Source: Massilia alkalitolerans DSM 17462 | Lineage (GTDB): Bacteria > Pseudomonadota > Gammaproteobacteria > Burkholderiales > Burkholderiaceae_D | Direction of reading: 5' to 3' | Length of the DNA: 64,000 bases | Assembly: GCF_000427785.1 (NCBI RefSeq) | Contig: NZ_ATYR01000011.1 | Span: 291 to 64,290 of the forward strand | Part shown: positions 37,878 through 49,911 of the stretch, in pieces | How the letters are laid out: every line of letters begins with the position of its first letter | Numbering within the stretch: position 1 is the first letter of the stretch | Made by a program: the position numbers and the translations under genes | The notes under the pieces: model-generated | What the model saw: only the letters and a program-made list of their open reading frames with translations | Database searches by the model: none | Told to the model about the DNA's origin: nothing

Positions 37878-39313
37878 TTGGCTGCCGCCTTGCCGGCCGT
37901 GAGCGCGCGTCCCTTGGCGGCGTAGTTGGCCGCCTTCGGCGCCGCCGTCCAGGTCGGGCGCTCGGTCGCGTTGGCGATGTCATACACGCCTTCGGTCAGC
38001 ATGCGCGTGACGCGCGCCATGTTGTCGTAGTCGAGCTTGTCCCAGGTGTCGTCCTTGCCGTGGTAATCCGGGAAGCCGTAGGCCACCGACAGGGTGTGCG
38101 CCGGCACGCCGGCGTCGGCCAGCGACTGGTTGTCGGCGCGCGAGAAGAAGGCGTCGCTGAAGGCCGCATGCTTCCACAGGCGCACTCCCGTGCGCTCGGC
38201 GGACTTCTTGAGCATGTCGCCGAGTGTCGAGAAGTCGTAGCCGGTCATGGCGATCGAATCGAGCTGCTTGCCTTCGCTGTCGTCGGTGCGGCCGGTCTGC
38301 TCGAGGTTGATGTTCACCACCGTGTCCTTCAGCGGGAACACCGGATGGCGCGCATAGTACTTCGAGCCCAGCATGCCGAGTTCCTCGCCGAAGAAGGTCA
38401 TGAACACGATGCTGCGGCGCGGGCGCTCCTTGCGCGCGGCCAGGACGTTGGCGGCCTCGATCAGCGACACCACGCCGCTGGCGTCGTCGTTGGCGCCGTT
38501 GTAGACCTCGCCGTCGCGGATGCCGACGTGGTCGTGGTGCGCCGTCATCAGGACGTAGGTGTTCTTCAGCACCGGATCGGAACCGCGCAGCACGCCGACC
38601 ACGTTACGCAGCTTGACCGGGCGGATGCTCGGGGCGGCGACCCGCGCGCTCACGCTTGCGCCACCCTTCTCCAGCGCCGCCGCGGCGTCAGGCGCATGCA
38701 GCAACAGCACCGGCACCGCGCCCTGCGGCGCAGCCTGCTCCGGATCGATCAGCCAGCCGCCGGTGCCGGCGCCATGACGGCGCTCGCGGTCGATCATGAC
38801 GACCAGCAGCGGCTTGCCCTTGAGTTTTTCCTGCAGCTGGCGCGCGGCGCGCGGCACCGGCGGGGCCGGCACCACCAGCACCTTGCCGTTGGCGGCGTCG
38901 CTGTTGTCCAGCGCATCCTTCCAGCTCATGAACACCGCCGGCGTGGCCGCCAGGGTGACCGGATCGAGGAAGTTGCCGGTCGCGCCGCCGGCCGGCACGG
39001 TGACGGTGCTGCCGCCGGCAAGCACGCTCAGGCTCACGTCGTCCGCCTTGCGCTCTGCGTACTGCCAGGTCGCGGTCTGGAAGTAGCCGTCGTCGCCGGC
39101 CGGCTCCAGGCCGGCCTTGCGGAACTGGGCCGCGATATAGTCGGTGGCGAGGTCCTGCCCGCGCGAGGGCGTGCCGCGGCCTTCCAGCTCGTCTGAGGAA
39201 AGGTATTGCACGTGGGTGCGCAGCGCCTCCGGCGAGATGGTGGCGGCGGTGGGGACCTGGGCGCAACCGGCGCTGGCCAGTGCGAGGACAAGGGCGGTGA
39301 CGTAAAGACGCAT
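37874..39313 (-). CDS. M28 family zinc aminopeptidase, predicted lipoprotein
   Basis: A 479-residue exported peptidase. A lipobox LASAGC places the lipidated Cys near 17. The M28 zinc site is in VLMTAHHDHVGIRDGEVYNG (His and Asp), SGVVSLIEAA, MTFFGEELGMLGS (Glu pair) and FPDYHGKDDTWDKLDYDN, all in order. An inserted PA-like domain occupies about 120-230. The protein is probably anchored in the outer membrane or periplasm and cleaves small peptides. It precedes the GNAT gene. Confidence 0.92.
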   Translation of the reverse strand: MRLYVTALVLALASAGCAQVPTAATISPEALRTHVQYLSSDELEGRGTPSRGQDLATDYIAAQFRKAGLEPAGDDGYFQTATWQYAERKADDVSLSVLAGGSTVTVPAGGATGNFLDPVTLAATPAVFMSWKDALDNSDAANGKVLVVPAPPVPRAARQLQEKLKGKPLLVVMIDRERRHGAGTGGWLIDPEQAAPQGAVPVLLLHAPDAAAALEKGGASVSARVAAPSIRPVKLRNVVGVLRGSDPVLKNTYVLMTAHHDHVGIRDGEVYNGANDDASGVVSLIEAANVLAARKERPRRSIVFMTFFGEELGMLGSKYYARHPVFPLKDTVVNINLEQTGRTDDSEGKQLDSIAMTGYDFSTLGDMLKKSAERTGVRLWKHAAFSDAFFSRADNQSLADAGVPAHTLSVAYGFPDYHGKDDTWDKLDYDNMARVTRMLTEGVYDIANATERPTWTAAPKAANYAAKGRALTAGKAAAK

Positions 39314-39373
39314 TGCGGATGCTTTCGAAGGAAGTGGCTAGAAAGGCAATATCGCATGCGGCGCCGCGGCCGG

Positions 39374-40144
39374 TCAATCCACGGCGGGCGCAAATTGATA
39401 CATATGTGGGCGCTGCGCGCGCAGCCGGGCGTCCAGTTCTTCCTCGTCGGGCGGATTCGCGAACACCTGCTGCAGGGTCCAGCCCTTCTTGTCGAGCAGG
39501 TAGGCGACCTTCAGGTGGAATTCGCGATACAGTCCGCTCCTGTCGCGATCGAGGGCGCTGGCCCCGGCGGCGAACAAGGCGTGGTTTTCCTCGAAATCGA
39601 AATCGCCGGCCTTGCCCACGTAGTCGGCATAGCCTTCCAGCAGCCATTCCGGATAGCGCAGCATGACCGTGCGCCCGAAACCGCGCGACACGTCGTTGTG
39701 GGTGATCTCGTGCGCGATGAAGTAGGACAGCGGGCGCTGCGCGGCATCGGCCAGCGGCTTGCCGGTCGGCGTCTGGATGCGGTTGGCCGGGATGTCGGAG
39801 GCGCGGATGAACACCTGCCGGGTCAACCAGACGTTGGCCGTCCCGCCCACCTCGGTGCTGAAACGGCCGCCGTAGAACCACAGGCGCCAGGGCTCGTGGC
39901 AGAAGAAGATCTCGACCGGCGTCTCGCGCTCGTGCAGGCTCGAGGTGCGCAGGCGCCGCGTCACGTCGTCCAGCACCGCGGTGATCTCGTCCGGGATGGG
40001 TCGATCGGACCAGATCCGGTAGTTCTCGTAGCTGTAGCGGTAGTCGAACATCGGCTTGGGAGAGGCGGCGGCGAGCGCATAGGCGGCGAGCGGCGCCAGC
40101 AGGACGGCAAGGAAGGTTCTCAGTATCCGGGCTTTCGGCATCAT
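39374..40144 (-). CDS. putative secreted gluzincin-type metalloprotease
   Basis: A 256-residue protein with a signal peptide (about 1-27, FLAVLLAPLAAYALAAA). Zinc ligands H145 and H149 are in FIAHEITHNDVSR, and PEWLLEGYADYVG supplies E170, 24 residues on, which matches the gluzincin spacing. The fragment EIFFCHEPWRLWFYGG earlier is not known to me. The ATG at 40144 starts the signal peptide; the frame continues upstream without support. Its stop is 60 bases from the M28 gene start, so the two may be co-transcribed. Family name not assigned. Confidence 0.72.
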   Translation of the reverse strand: MMPKARILRTFLAVLLAPLAAYALAAASPKPMFDYRYSYENYRIWSDRPIPDEITAVLDDVTRRLRTSSLHERETPVEIFFCHEPWRLWFYGGRFSTEVGGTANVWLTRQVFIRASDIPANRIQTPTGKPLADAAQRPLSYFIAHEITHNDVSRGFGRTVMLRYPEWLLEGYADYVGKAGDFDFEENHALFAAGASALDRDRSGLYREFHLKVAYLLDKKGWTLQQVFANPPDEEELDARLRAQRPHMYQFAPAVD

Positions 40145-40269
40145 GCACACAAAACGTGGCGCAGCGATGGCGGGATGCCGGAGCCGCAAACCGCGCCAAG
40201 TTAAGGCATGCGTCTTATTGAAGACTTAACACGGCGCGTGCGGGCTGCATTTTATTCACCACGGATGCG

Positions 40270-40983
40270 CTAGTCTTCTTCCCAGGGTTCGCGCGGTGCA
40301 TCCGGGTGGCGCCGGTGGATCTTGCCCTGGGTGGTAAAGCCGATCAGGCGCGCCACCACGGCCGCGAGATACATCACGCCCACCAGCATTTCGATGCTGC
40401 ACAGGGCGCGCGCATGCACGGTGAGCGGAATCACGTCGCCGATGCCGGTGCTCGACAGCAGCGCGAAGCTCAGGTAATTCAGTTCGCTCCAGGTGCGCGG
40501 GGCGGAGGCGTTGACCGCGGCGGCGAAGGTGCCCGGGTGGAGCTCCTGCACCATCAGGTACAGGTGGGTGAAGCCCCAGGCCAGCAGGGTGAAGGTGGCG
40601 CCGGCCGCGAACAGCTCGTCGGTGGTGGCCTTGCGGTCCTCCATCATGTAGGCGATCAGGCTGCCGGCGGCGTAGAAGTAGAACAGCGCTTCCAGCGCCG
40701 ACGACCAGGCCAGCAGGCCGCTGCGCATGTCGAAGAAACTCTGCAGGGCGAGCAGGATCACGATCGGCACTGCCAGCCCCACGCTGATCCGGGTTTCGCC
40801 CGGCGTGCGCCGCACCATGCGGATGGTCAGCGCCAGCACCAGCACCCCGAACACGTTGAAGGCCGTATGCCCGGCCGGCGCCCCCTCGATGAAGGGATAC
40901 AGCAGCATGCCGAGCAGTTGCACCAGCAGCAGGATGGCCGACGGGTGGCGGCGGGTATGGATGAGCAGGCGCAGCGCTCGCAT
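40270..40983 (-). CDS. two-pore-loop-type potassium/ion channel protein
   Basis: A 237-residue membrane protein. Four N-terminal hydrophobic segments lead to a C-terminal pore unit: helix, selectivity-filter-like ALLSSTGIGDVIPLT, helix (MLVGVMYLAAVVARLIG). The filter reads TGIGD rather than the canonical TVGYGD, so ion selectivity is uncertain. The tail is short and charged. There is no regulatory RCK domain. Position between thiE and the gluzincin-like gene gives no functional hint. Confidence 0.75.
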   Translation of the reverse strand: MRALRLLIHTRRHPSAILLLVQLLGMLLYPFIEGAPAGHTAFNVFGVLVLALTIRMVRRTPGETRISVGLAVPIVILLALQSFFDMRSGLLAWSSALEALFYFYAAGSLIAYMMEDRKATTDELFAAGATFTLLAWGFTHLYLMVQELHPGTFAAAVNASAPRTWSELNYLSFALLSSTGIGDVIPLTVHARALCSIEMLVGVMYLAAVVARLIGFTTQGKIHRRHPDAPREPWEED

Positions 40984-41022
40984 GGTCGGGATGGCAAGAG
41001 TGGCAACGCTGCCATTGTAAGT

Positions 41023-41637
41023 TCAGGCGTGCCGGAACAGCGCGCAGAAGTCGCGCACGGCCGCCGCCGGGTCCGCTGCCGCGTACACGCTCGTGATCGC
41101 CGCCACCATCGAGGCGCCGCGCCGCACCAGCGGCGCCGCATTCGGCGGGGTCATGCCGCCGATCACCACCATCGGCAGGGCCACGCGGTCGCGCCAGACC
41201 TCGACCAGTTCGGGCGGCGTGACGAAGCTGTACTTCTTGACCGGCGAAGGATAGAAACCGCCGAAGGCTACGTAGCTGGCGCCCGCCTGCTGGGCGTTCT
41301 CGGCCAGCTTCAGCTCGCCATAGCAGGAGGCGCCGACGATCTTGCCTGGTCCCAGCAGGGCCCGCGCCTGCGCCACCGACATATCCGTGCCGCCGACGTG
41401 CACGCCGTCGGCGTCGAGGTCGCGGCACAGGTCGATGTGGTCGTTGATCACGAGCGGCCGCTTGTGGCTGCGGCACAGCGCCAGCAGGGCTGCGGCCTGC
41501 TCGGCCCGCAAGGCCGGGCTGGCGCTTTTATGGCGGTACTGCACCAGGGACGCGCCGGCGCTCAGGGCGAGGTCGGTGACCGCGAGCAGGCGCCCGGTAT
41601 CGTCCCAGTCCGGGGTGACGAGGTAGAGCCCCCGCAT
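41023..41637 (-). CDS. thiE: thiamine-phosphate synthase
   Basis: A 204-residue TIM-barrel enzyme joining HMP pyrophosphate and thiazole phosphate to make thiamine phosphate. Recognisable motifs are LYLVTPD, SLVQYRHKSA, ADGVHVGGTDMSVAQAR, VGASCYGELKLA and GGMTPPNAAPLVRRGA. The ATG at 41637 lacks a ribosome-binding site nearby, whereas a TTG five codons upstream (41652) lies six bases after AAGGA and may be the real start. It is the last gene of thiCSGDE. Confidence 0.92.
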   Translation of the reverse strand: MRGLYLVTPDWDDTGRLLAVTDLALSAGASLVQYRHKSASPALRAEQAAALLALCRSHKRPLVINDHIDLCRDLDADGVHVGGTDMSVAQARALLGPGKIVGASCYGELKLAENAQQAGASYVAFGGFYPSPVKKYSFVTPPELVEVWRDRVALPMVVIGGMTPPNAAPLVRRGASMVAAITSVYAAADPAAAVRDFCALFRHA

Positions 41638-41665
41638 GAAGTGCTTGTTCAAGAATGATCCTTTC

Positions 41666-42409
41666 TCAGTGGGGTTGCAGGATGCGGCGCGGGATGCGCT
41701 GTCCGGGCGCAATCCGGAAGGCGTGCGCCAGCGTCTGGTGGCAGTAGTCCTGGGCGTGCTCGAGCGCTTGCGCCATCGGGTCGCCCAGCGCGAGGCGCGC
41801 CGCGATGGCGGCGGCCAGCGTGCAGCCGCTGCCGTGGTAGCTGTGCGGCAGGCGCGGCAGGCGCCAGCTGCGCTGCTCCACGCCGCCCTGCAGCCAGCGG
41901 TTGACGACGACGTCCCCCTCGCCATGTCCGCCGGTGACCAGAACGTGCTCGCAGGGCAGCGCACCCAGCGCCGCCGCCTCCGGCAGGTTCGGCACCAGCA
42001 CGGTGGCCAGCGGCAGCAGCTCGGCCAGCGCGGCGATCGCGTTGCCCTTGCCGAGCGCGTCGCCGTGGCCGCTGGCCAGCACCGGGTCGAGCACGACCGG
42101 CAGATGCGGGTCGGTCGCGCGCAGCCGGCGCAGAAGCCGGGCGATGACGGCCGCGTTCTCGCGGCTGCCGGGAATGCCGATCTTGACCGCGTCGATGCCG
42201 AAGGAATCGACCAGGGCATCGGCCTGGCGCAGGACCAGGCCGGCGTCGACCGGCTGCACCTCGTGCACCCGGTTGTTGTCCTGGACGGTCAGGGCCGTCG
42301 CCACCGGCAGCGCATGGCCGCCGAGGGCGCCGATGGCGGCGATGTCCGCCGCCAGCCCTGCCCCGCCGCCGGGATCGAGCCCGGCGAACACCAGCACGGT
42401 CGGCACCAT
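41666..42409 (-). CDS. thiD: hydroxymethylpyrimidine/phosphomethylpyrimidine kinase
   Basis: A 247-residue ribokinase-fold enzyme phosphorylating HMP and HMP phosphate. It shows GLDPGGGAGLAADIAA near the start, ALTVQDNNRVHEVQPVD, VVLDPVLASGHGDAL and the catalytic anion hole HSYHGSGCTLAAAIAA near the C-terminus. The start overlaps the thiG stop by one base (TGATG). The gene is embedded in the thiamine operon, consistent with its role. Confidence 0.93.
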   Translation of the reverse strand: MVPTVLVFAGLDPGGGAGLAADIAAIGALGGHALPVATALTVQDNNRVHEVQPVDAGLVLRQADALVDSFGIDAVKIGIPGSRENAAVIARLLRRLRATDPHLPVVLDPVLASGHGDALGKGNAIAALAELLPLATVLVPNLPEAAALGALPCEHVLVTGGHGEGDVVVNRWLQGGVEQRSWRLPRLPHSYHGSGCTLAAAIAARLALGDPMAQALEHAQDYCHQTLAHAFRIAPGQRIPRRILQPH

Positions 42410-43203
42410 CAGGTAACCATGCCCTGCACCGGCGACGAGGGCGAGGCCGCGAAGCGTTTCGGCATGCGTCCCGCCCGGCAGGCCTCGCGCCCGGCGATGA
42501 CGGCGTGGCGCATCGCGCGCGCCATGCGCACCGGATCATGGGCGGCCGCGATCGCGGTGTTCATGAGCACGCCGTCGCAGCCGAGCTCCATCGCGATCGC
42601 CGCATCCGAAGCCGTGCCGACGCCGGCATCGACCAGCACCGGCACCGTGGCCTGCTCGATGATGAGCGAAAGGTTCCAGGGATTCAGGATGCCCATGCCG
42701 GAACCGATGAGCGAGGCCAGCGGCATCACGGCGACGCAACCGATCTCCTGCAGGATGCGGGCCTGCACCGGGTCGTCGCTGCAATAGACCATCACGTCGA
42801 AGCCGTCGCGCACCAGGACCTCCGCCGCCTTGAGCGTTTCGGGCATCTGCGGGAACAGGGTCTTCTCGTCGCCCAGCACCTCCAGCTTGACGAGCTTGCG
42901 CCCACCCAGCAGTTCGCGCGCCATCTGCAGGGTGTAGATCGCATCTTTGGCCGTGTAGCAGCCGGCCGTGTTGGGCAGGATGGTGAATTCCTCCAGGGGC
43001 AGCACGTCGAGCAGGCTGGGAGCGTTCGGGTCCTGGCCGATGTTCACGCGGCGGATCGCCACGGTGACGATCTCGGCGCCGGCTGCCAGCGTGGCGTCGC
43101 GCGTCTGCGCCAGGTCGCGGTACTTGCCGCTGCCGACCAGCAGGCGCGAAGCGTACTGGCGCCCGGCGATGGTCAGGAAGTCGTTCTCTACGATTGCATT
43201 CAT
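42409..43203 (-). CDS. thiG: thiazole synthase
   Basis: A 264-residue thiazole synthase that uses ThiS-thiocarboxylate, 1-deoxyxylulose 5-phosphate and dehydroglycine. The Schiff-base lysine is expected in [20 protein letters not shown], with [15 protein letters not shown] and [20 protein letters not shown] also diagnostic. AAGGAG six bases upstream favours the ATG at 43203 over two ATGs within 27 bases upstream. Dehydroglycine supply (ThiO or ThiH) is not encoded in this operon. Confidence 0.95.
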   Translation of the reverse strand: MNAIVENDFLTIAGRQYASRLLVGSGKYRDLAQTRDATLAAGAEIVTVAIRRVNIGQDPNAPSLLDVLPLEEFTILPNTAGCYTAKDAIYTLQMARELLGGRKLVKLEVLGDEKTLFPQMPETLKAAEVLVRDGFDVMVYCSDDPVQARILQEIGCVAVMPLASLIGSGMGILNPWNLSLIIEQATVPVLVDAGVGTASDAAIAMELGCDGVLMNTAIAAAHDPVRMARAMRHAVIAGREACRAGRMPKRFAASPSSPVQGMVT

Positions 43204-43219
43204 TGTCATCTCCTTGTTT

Positions 43220-43422
43220 TCAACCGCCACCGATGGCGCGCACGATGTCCACTTTGTCGCGGGCCTGCAGCCGGCGCTGCGGCCACTGCTGGCGCGGCAC
43301 CACTTCGCGGTTGACCGCCACCGCCACCGCCTGCTCGGCCAGGCCCAGCTGGCCGGCCAGGTCCTGCAGCGACACGCCGGCCGGCACCTGGTACAGGGCG
43401 CCGTTCAGTTCGATCTCCGTCA

Positions 43423-43423
<1 letters not shown>
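43220..43423 (-). CDS. thiS: sulfur carrier protein ThiS
   Basis: A 67-residue ubiquitin-like protein ending AIGGG, whose terminal Gly-Gly is thiocarboxylated for thiazole synthesis. The body shows the beta-grasp pattern ([20 protein letters not shown], then [11 protein letters not shown]). It overlaps the thiC stop by one base (TGATG) and is followed 16 bases later by thiG. The extra terminal glycine beyond GG is unusual, so maturation may need checking. Confidence 0.92.
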
Positions 43424-45558
<2,135 letters not shown>

Positions 45559-45559
45559 C

Positions 45560-45565
45560 TATAAT
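45560..45565 (+). promoter_or_regulatory. -10 element of valS promoter
   Basis: TATAAT matches the sigma-70 -10 perfectly and lies 35 bases before the valS ATG. No -35 of comparable quality is visible upstream. Confidence 0.5.
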
Positions 45566-45600
45566 GGTTCTTTTCGCACAATTTTTTAGTTGACCACATC

Positions 45601-48399
45601 ATGGAACTTGCCAAGTCTTTCGAGCCCGCAGACATTGAACAATACTGGCGCACCGAGTGGGAACAGCGCGGTTACTTCACCGCCACCATGGAAGACGGCA
45701 AGCCGTCGTTCAGCATCCAGCTGCCGCCGCCGAACGTCACGGGCACCCTGCACATGGGCCATGCCTTCAACCAGACCGTCATGGATGGCCTGACCCGCTA
45801 CTACCGCATGCGCGGCTATAACACCGCCTGGATCCCGGGCACCGACCACGCCGGCATCGCCACCCAGATCGTGGTGGAGCGCCAGCTCGACGCCCAGAAG
45901 ATCTCGCGCCACGACCTCGGCCGCGAAGCCTTCGTCGAGAAGGTCTGGGAATGGAAGGAAAAGTCGGGTAACACCATCACCGGCCAGATGCGCCGCATGG
46001 GCACCTCGCCGGACTGGAAGCGCGAATACTTCACGATGGACGAAAGCCGCACCAAGACCGTGGCGGAAGTCTTCGTGCGCCTGTACGAGCAAGGCCTGAT
46101 CTACCGCGGCAAGCGCCTGGTCAACTGGGACCCGGTGCTGGGCACCGCCGTGTCGGACCTGGAAGTCGATTCGCAGGAAGAAGACGGCTCGATGTGGTAC
46201 ATCAAGTACCCGCTGGCCGACGGCTCGGGCCACCTGACCGTCGCCACCACCCGTCCGGAAACCCTGCTGGGCGACGTCGCCGTGGCGGTGGACCCGACCG
46301 ACGAGCGCTATACCCACCTGCACGGCAAGCTCTTGACCCTGCCGCTGACCGGCCGCCAGATCCCGGTGATCGCGGACAGCTACGTCGACAAGGAATTCGG
46401 CACCGGCTGCGTCAAGATCACCCCGGCCCACGATTTCAACGACTACGCCGTCGGCCAGCGCGCCAACCTCGCGCCGATCAACATCTTCACCCTGGACGCC
46501 AAGATCAACGAGAACGGCCCGAGCCAGTACCAGGGCCTGGACCGCTTCGCGGCGCGCAAGCAGATCGTCGCCGACCTGGAAGCGCAAGGCCTGCTGGCCG
46601 AAGTCAAGCCGCACAAGCTGATGGTGCCGCGCGGCGATCGCACCGGCGTCGTCATCGAGCCGATGCTGACCGACCAGTGGTTCGTCGCCATGAGCAAACC
46701 GGCGCCGGAAGGCACCTTCAACCCGGGCAAGTCGATCACCGACGTGGCGCTGGAAAAGGTCGCCAACGGCGAGATCAAGTTCGTGCCCGAGAACTGGACG
46801 ACCACCTACAACCAGTGGCTGGGCAACATCCAGGACTGGTGCATCTCGCGCCAGCTGTGGTGGGGCCACCGCATCCCGGCCTGGTATGCCGAAGATGGCC
46901 AGATCGTGGTCGCCCGCACCGAGGAAGAAGCGCAGGCCAAGGCCGCGGCGCAAGGCATTACCGGCGCGCTGCGCCGCGACGATGACGTGCTGGATACCTG
47001 GTTCTCCTCGGCCCTGGTGCCCTTCTCGACCATGGGCTGGCCGGAAGAAACCCCGGACATGAAGCACTTCCTGCCCTCGTCGGTGCTGGTGACCGGCTTC
47101 GACATCATCTTCTTCTGGGTCGCCCGCATGGTGATGATGACGACCCACTTCACCGGCAAGGTGCCGTTCGAGACCGTGTACGTGCACGGCCTGGTGCGCG
47201 ACAGCCAGGGCCAGAAGATGTCCAAGTCGAAGGGCAACACCCTCGACCCGATCGACCTGATCGACGGCATCGACGTCGAGTCGCTGGTGGCCAAGCGCAC
47301 CACCGGCCTGATGGACCCGCGCGCTCTTGATAAGATCGCGAAAGCCACCCGCAAGGAATTCCCGGAAGGGATCCCGGCCTTCGGCACCGACGCCGTGCGC
47401 TTCACCATGGCGAGCTACGCTTCGCTGGGCCGCAACATCAACTTCGACCTCGGCCGCTGCGAAGGCTACCGCAACTTCTGCAACAAGCTGTGGAACGCCA
47501 CCCGCTTCGTGATGATGAACACGGAAGGCAAGGACTGTGGACAGCCGAACCCGGAAGACCTGTCGCAGGCCGACCGCTGGATCATCTCGCTGCTGAACCG
47601 CGTCGAACTCGATATCGCCAAGGGCTTTGCCGACTACCGCTTCGACAACATCGCCAGCAGCATCTACAACTTCGTCTGGTACGAATACTGCGACTGGTAC
47701 CTGGAGCTGGCCAAGGTCTCGGTCCAGCAGGGCACGGAAGCGCAGCAGCGCGCCACCCGCCACACCCTGCTGCGCGTGCTGGAAGTGGTGCTGCGCCTGG
47801 CGCACCCGATCATCCCGTTCGTGACCGAAGCCCTGTGGCAGGCAATCGCGCCGCTGGCCGGCAAGACCGGTGATTCGATCATGCTGCAGCCCTACCCGCT
47901 GGCCGACACCTCGTTCGTGAGCGAAGAGGCGGAAGCCTGGATGGAGCAGCTCAAGACCCTGATCGACGCCACCCGCAACCTGCGCGGCGAGATGTCGCTG
48001 TCGCCGTCGGTGCGCGTGCCGCTGATCGTCGAACCGGGCAACGAGGAAGACCGCGCCCGCATGGTGGTGTTCGCCCCCTACATCCAGGCACTGGGCAAGC
48101 TGCAGGAGGTGCAGGTGGTCGACGCGCTGCCGGAATCGCCGGCCGCCGTGTCGATCGTCGGTACCACCAAGCTGATGCTGAAGGTCGAGATCGACGTCGC
48201 CGCCGAGCGCGAGCGCCTCTCTAAAGAGATCGCGCGCCTGCAGGGCGAGATCGCCAAGGCCAGCGCCAAGCTGTCCAACGAAAGCTTCGTCGCCCGCGCC
48301 CCGGCCGCGGTGGTGGAGCAGGAGAAGGAACGCGTGGCGAACTTCTCGGCGACGCTGGCCAAGATGCAGGAGCAGCTGGCGAAATTGCCGGCAGCCTGA
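45601..48399 (+). CDS. valS: valyl-tRNA synthetase
   Basis: A 932-residue class-I aminoacyl-tRNA synthetase. The HIGH signature is [12 protein letters not shown] (about 42-53) and KMSKS is [12 protein letters not shown] (about 540). An editing (CP1) domain lies between, with [13 protein letters not shown], and the C-terminal coiled-coil arm ends with heptads ([20 protein letters not shown]). Length is normal. It is followed by a strong terminator and is probably monocistronic. Confidence 0.98.
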   Translation: MELAKSFEPADIEQYWRTEWEQRGYFTATMEDGKPSFSIQLPPPNVTGTLHMGHAFNQTVMDGLTRYYRMRGYNTAWIPGTDHAGIATQIVVERQLDAQKISRHDLGREAFVEKVWEWKEKSGNTITGQMRRMGTSPDWKREYFTMDESRTKTVAEVFVRLYEQGLIYRGKRLVNWDPVLGTAVSDLEVDSQEEDGSMWYIKYPLADGSGHLTVATTRPETLLGDVAVAVDPTDERYTHLHGKLLTLPLTGRQIPVIADSYVDKEFGTGCVKITPAHDFNDYAVGQRANLAPINIFTLDAKINENGPSQYQGLDRFAARKQIVADLEAQGLLAEVKPHKLMVPRGDRTGVVIEPMLTDQWFVAMSKPAPEGTFNPGKSITDVALEKVANGEIKFVPENWTTTYNQWLGNIQDWCISRQLWWGHRIPAWYAEDGQIVVARTEEEAQAKAAAQGITGALRRDDDVLDTWFSSALVPFSTMGWPEETPDMKHFLPSSVLVTGFDIIFFWVARMVMMTTHFTGKVPFETVYVHGLVRDSQGQKMSKSKGNTLDPIDLIDGIDVESLVAKRTTGLMDPRALDKIAKATRKEFPEGIPAFGTDAVRFTMASYASLGRNINFDLGRCEGYRNFCNKLWNATRFVMMNTEGKDCGQPNPEDLSQADRWIISLLNRVELDIAKGFADYRFDNIASSIYNFVWYEYCDWYLELAKVSVQQGTEAQQRATRHTLLRVLEVVLRLAHPIIPFVTEALWQAIAPLAGKTGDSIMLQPYPLADTSFVSEEAEAWMEQLKTLIDATRNLRGEMSLSPSVRVPLIVEPGNEEDRARMVVFAPYIQALGKLQEVQVVDALPESPAAVSIVGTTKLMLKVEIDVAAERERLSKEIARLQGEIAKASAKLSNESFVARAPAAVVEQEKERVANFSATLAKMQEQLAKLPAA

Positions 48400-48420
48400 T
48401 TCGGCATCGCTAAACGAAAT

Positions 48421-48443
48421 ACGCGGCTTCGGCCGCGTTTTTT
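48421..48443 (+). terminator. intrinsic terminator of valS
   Basis: ACGCGGC and GCCGCGT pair around TTCG, then TTTTTTGTT. A UUCG tetraloop with a GC stem and T-run is a strong Rho-independent terminator, 22 bases past the valS stop. Confidence 0.9.
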
Positions 48444-48547
48444 GTTGGAACCCATCCAATTCGAATACTTCCTCGGATTTCGATGACCCGGCCGTGAATA
48501 CAGTTTGCTACACTGGTCCCGTCAGACAACAACAATGGAGACCCACA

Positions 48548-48994
48548 ATGCGTAAACTGATGCAGGCAAGCCTGATTGCCCTAATCCTCGCCGCACCGGC
48601 TGCCATGGCCCAGAACACCTCGGCCGCAGGCACCTGGAAAACGATCGACGACGAAACCGGCAAACCCAAGTCCCTGGTACGCATCACCGAGGAAAACGGC
48701 GTTTTGACCGGCAAGATCGAAAAGCTGTTCCGCCCGGCCGACCAGGACCAGAACCCGAAATGCACCGCCTGCGAAGGCGCGCGCAAGGACCAGCCGATCA
48801 TCGGCATGACCATCCTGTCCGGCCTGAAGAAGGACGGCAACGAGTACACCGGCGGCGAGATCCTCGATCCGTCCAAGGGCAAGACCTACAAGAGCAAGGC
48901 GGCCCTGAAGGACAACGGCAGCAAGCTGGAAGTGCGCGGCTACATCGGCGCGCCGATGTTCGGCCGTTCGCAGACCTGGGTCCGCGAGCAGTAA
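48548..48994 (+). CDS. DUF2147 family exported protein
   Basis: A 148-residue protein with a signal peptide (about 1-21, ending AAMAQN). The mature sequence has the DUF2147 pattern: AAGTWKTIDDETGKPKSLV, LTGKIEKLF, CEGARKDQPIIGMTILSGL and GGEILDPSKGKTYKSKA. The two cysteines at about 75 may pair. Function is unknown; the fold is predicted to be a beta-barrel related to lipocalins. GGAG precedes the ATG. Confidence 0.9.
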   Translation: MRKLMQASLIALILAAPAAMAQNTSAAGTWKTIDDETGKPKSLVRITEENGVLTGKIEKLFRPADQDQNPKCTACEGARKDQPIIGMTILSGLKKDGNEYTGGEILDPSKGKTYKSKAALKDNGSKLEVRGYIGAPMFGRSQTWVREQ

Positions 48995-49052
48995 TCCCCA
49001 GGCAGCGGCCCGTGCCCGCAGGCGCCGGCCGCTCGCCCTGTATGATGGGCGC

Positions 49053-49394
49053 ATGACCCAGTTCCAAGCCTATCTCTACCTCGCCTTCGCCATCGTCACG
49101 GAGGTCATCGGCACCACCGCGCTCAAGGCGTCCGACAGCTTCACCCGGCCGGTCCCCAGCCTCATCACGGTGATCTGCTACGCGCTCTCCTTTTACCTGT
49201 TGACCTTCAGCCTGCGCGTGCTGCCTACGGGAATCGCCTATGCGATCTGGTCGGCGGTCGGCATCGTGCTGATCTCGCTGATCAGCTGGTTCGTCTACGG
49301 GCAGCGCCTCGACCTGCCCGCCATCGCCGGCCTCGGATTGATCGTCGCAGGAGTAGCGGTAATCAACCTGTTCTCCAAAAGCGTCAGTCACTAA
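49053..49394 (+). CDS. emrE: small multidrug resistance (SMR) efflux protein EmrE
   Basis: A 113-residue four-helix antiporter. The proton/drug-binding glutamate is in AIVTEVIGTTALK (helix 1) and the segments PTGIAYAIWSAVGIVLIS and GQRLDLPAIAGLGLI match EmrE closely. It would exchange quaternary cations or lipophilic drugs for protons as a dual-topology dimer. It follows the DUF2147 gene by 58 bases. Confidence 0.93.
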   Translation: MTQFQAYLYLAFAIVTEVIGTTALKASDSFTRPVPSLITVICYALSFYLLTFSLRVLPTGIAYAIWSAVGIVLISLISWFVYGQRLDLPAIAGLGLIVAGVAVINLFSKSVSH

Positions 49395-49482
49395 ACTTCA
49401 TTCGCGCGCCGCAACAATTGCAAATTCGATATCGTCTCGTATTGCTGAGTTGTTATTACAACGAATTTACGAGGAAAGCCGA

Positions 49483-49905
49483 ATGATCTTCTTGCGTCTG
49501 GCCTGCCTGATGGCCGGAATCCTGGTGCTGGTGGCACCCCCGGTGATGTTGTTCCCGAACGGCGCCTCCGCGCCTGAACTGTCGCGCTCCGCCGCCCTGC
49601 TGGCGGCCATGCTGCTGGCCGCGTCGGGCTTCTTCTTCATCGGCATGGCTGGGCACCGCATCAAGCGCTCGCCCGCGCTGGGCCGGGTGTCCGCCGCGGC
49701 GCTGCTGCTTACCTTCGTGGCGGGCAGCGCGATCCTGTGGGGCAGCGCCGAGCCGACCGCCCTGTGGCTGAGCGGGGCGCTGCTCGGCTTCACGCTGATC
49801 GTGTCGCTCGCGCTCACCCTCCTGATGCTGCAGGGGCCGAGCGCGGGCCGCGTGCGCGCCCGCGAAGGCCGCCAGTCGCGCCTGTCCGTAGTGCACCACC
49901 TTTGA
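49483..49905 (+). CDS. small hydrophobic membrane protein, uncharacterised
   Basis: A 140-residue protein with about four hydrophobic segments and an arginine-rich tail. GAGGAAAG six bases upstream supports the ATG at 49483. I recognise no family. It is convergent with the response-regulator gene (6-base gap), so a role in the adjacent two-component system is possible but unsupported. Confidence 0.6.
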   Translation: MIFLRLACLMAGILVLVAPPVMLFPNGASAPELSRSAALLAAMLLAASGFFFIGMAGHRIKRSPALGRVSAAALLLTFVAGSAILWGSAEPTALWLSGALLGFTLIVSLALTLLMLQGPSAGRVRAREGRQSRLSVVHHL

Positions 49906-49911
49906 GGAGAG

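Noticed and set aside
45586-48459. A 957-codon minus-strand open frame
   Set aside because: It is antisense to valS, which has all its signature motifs.
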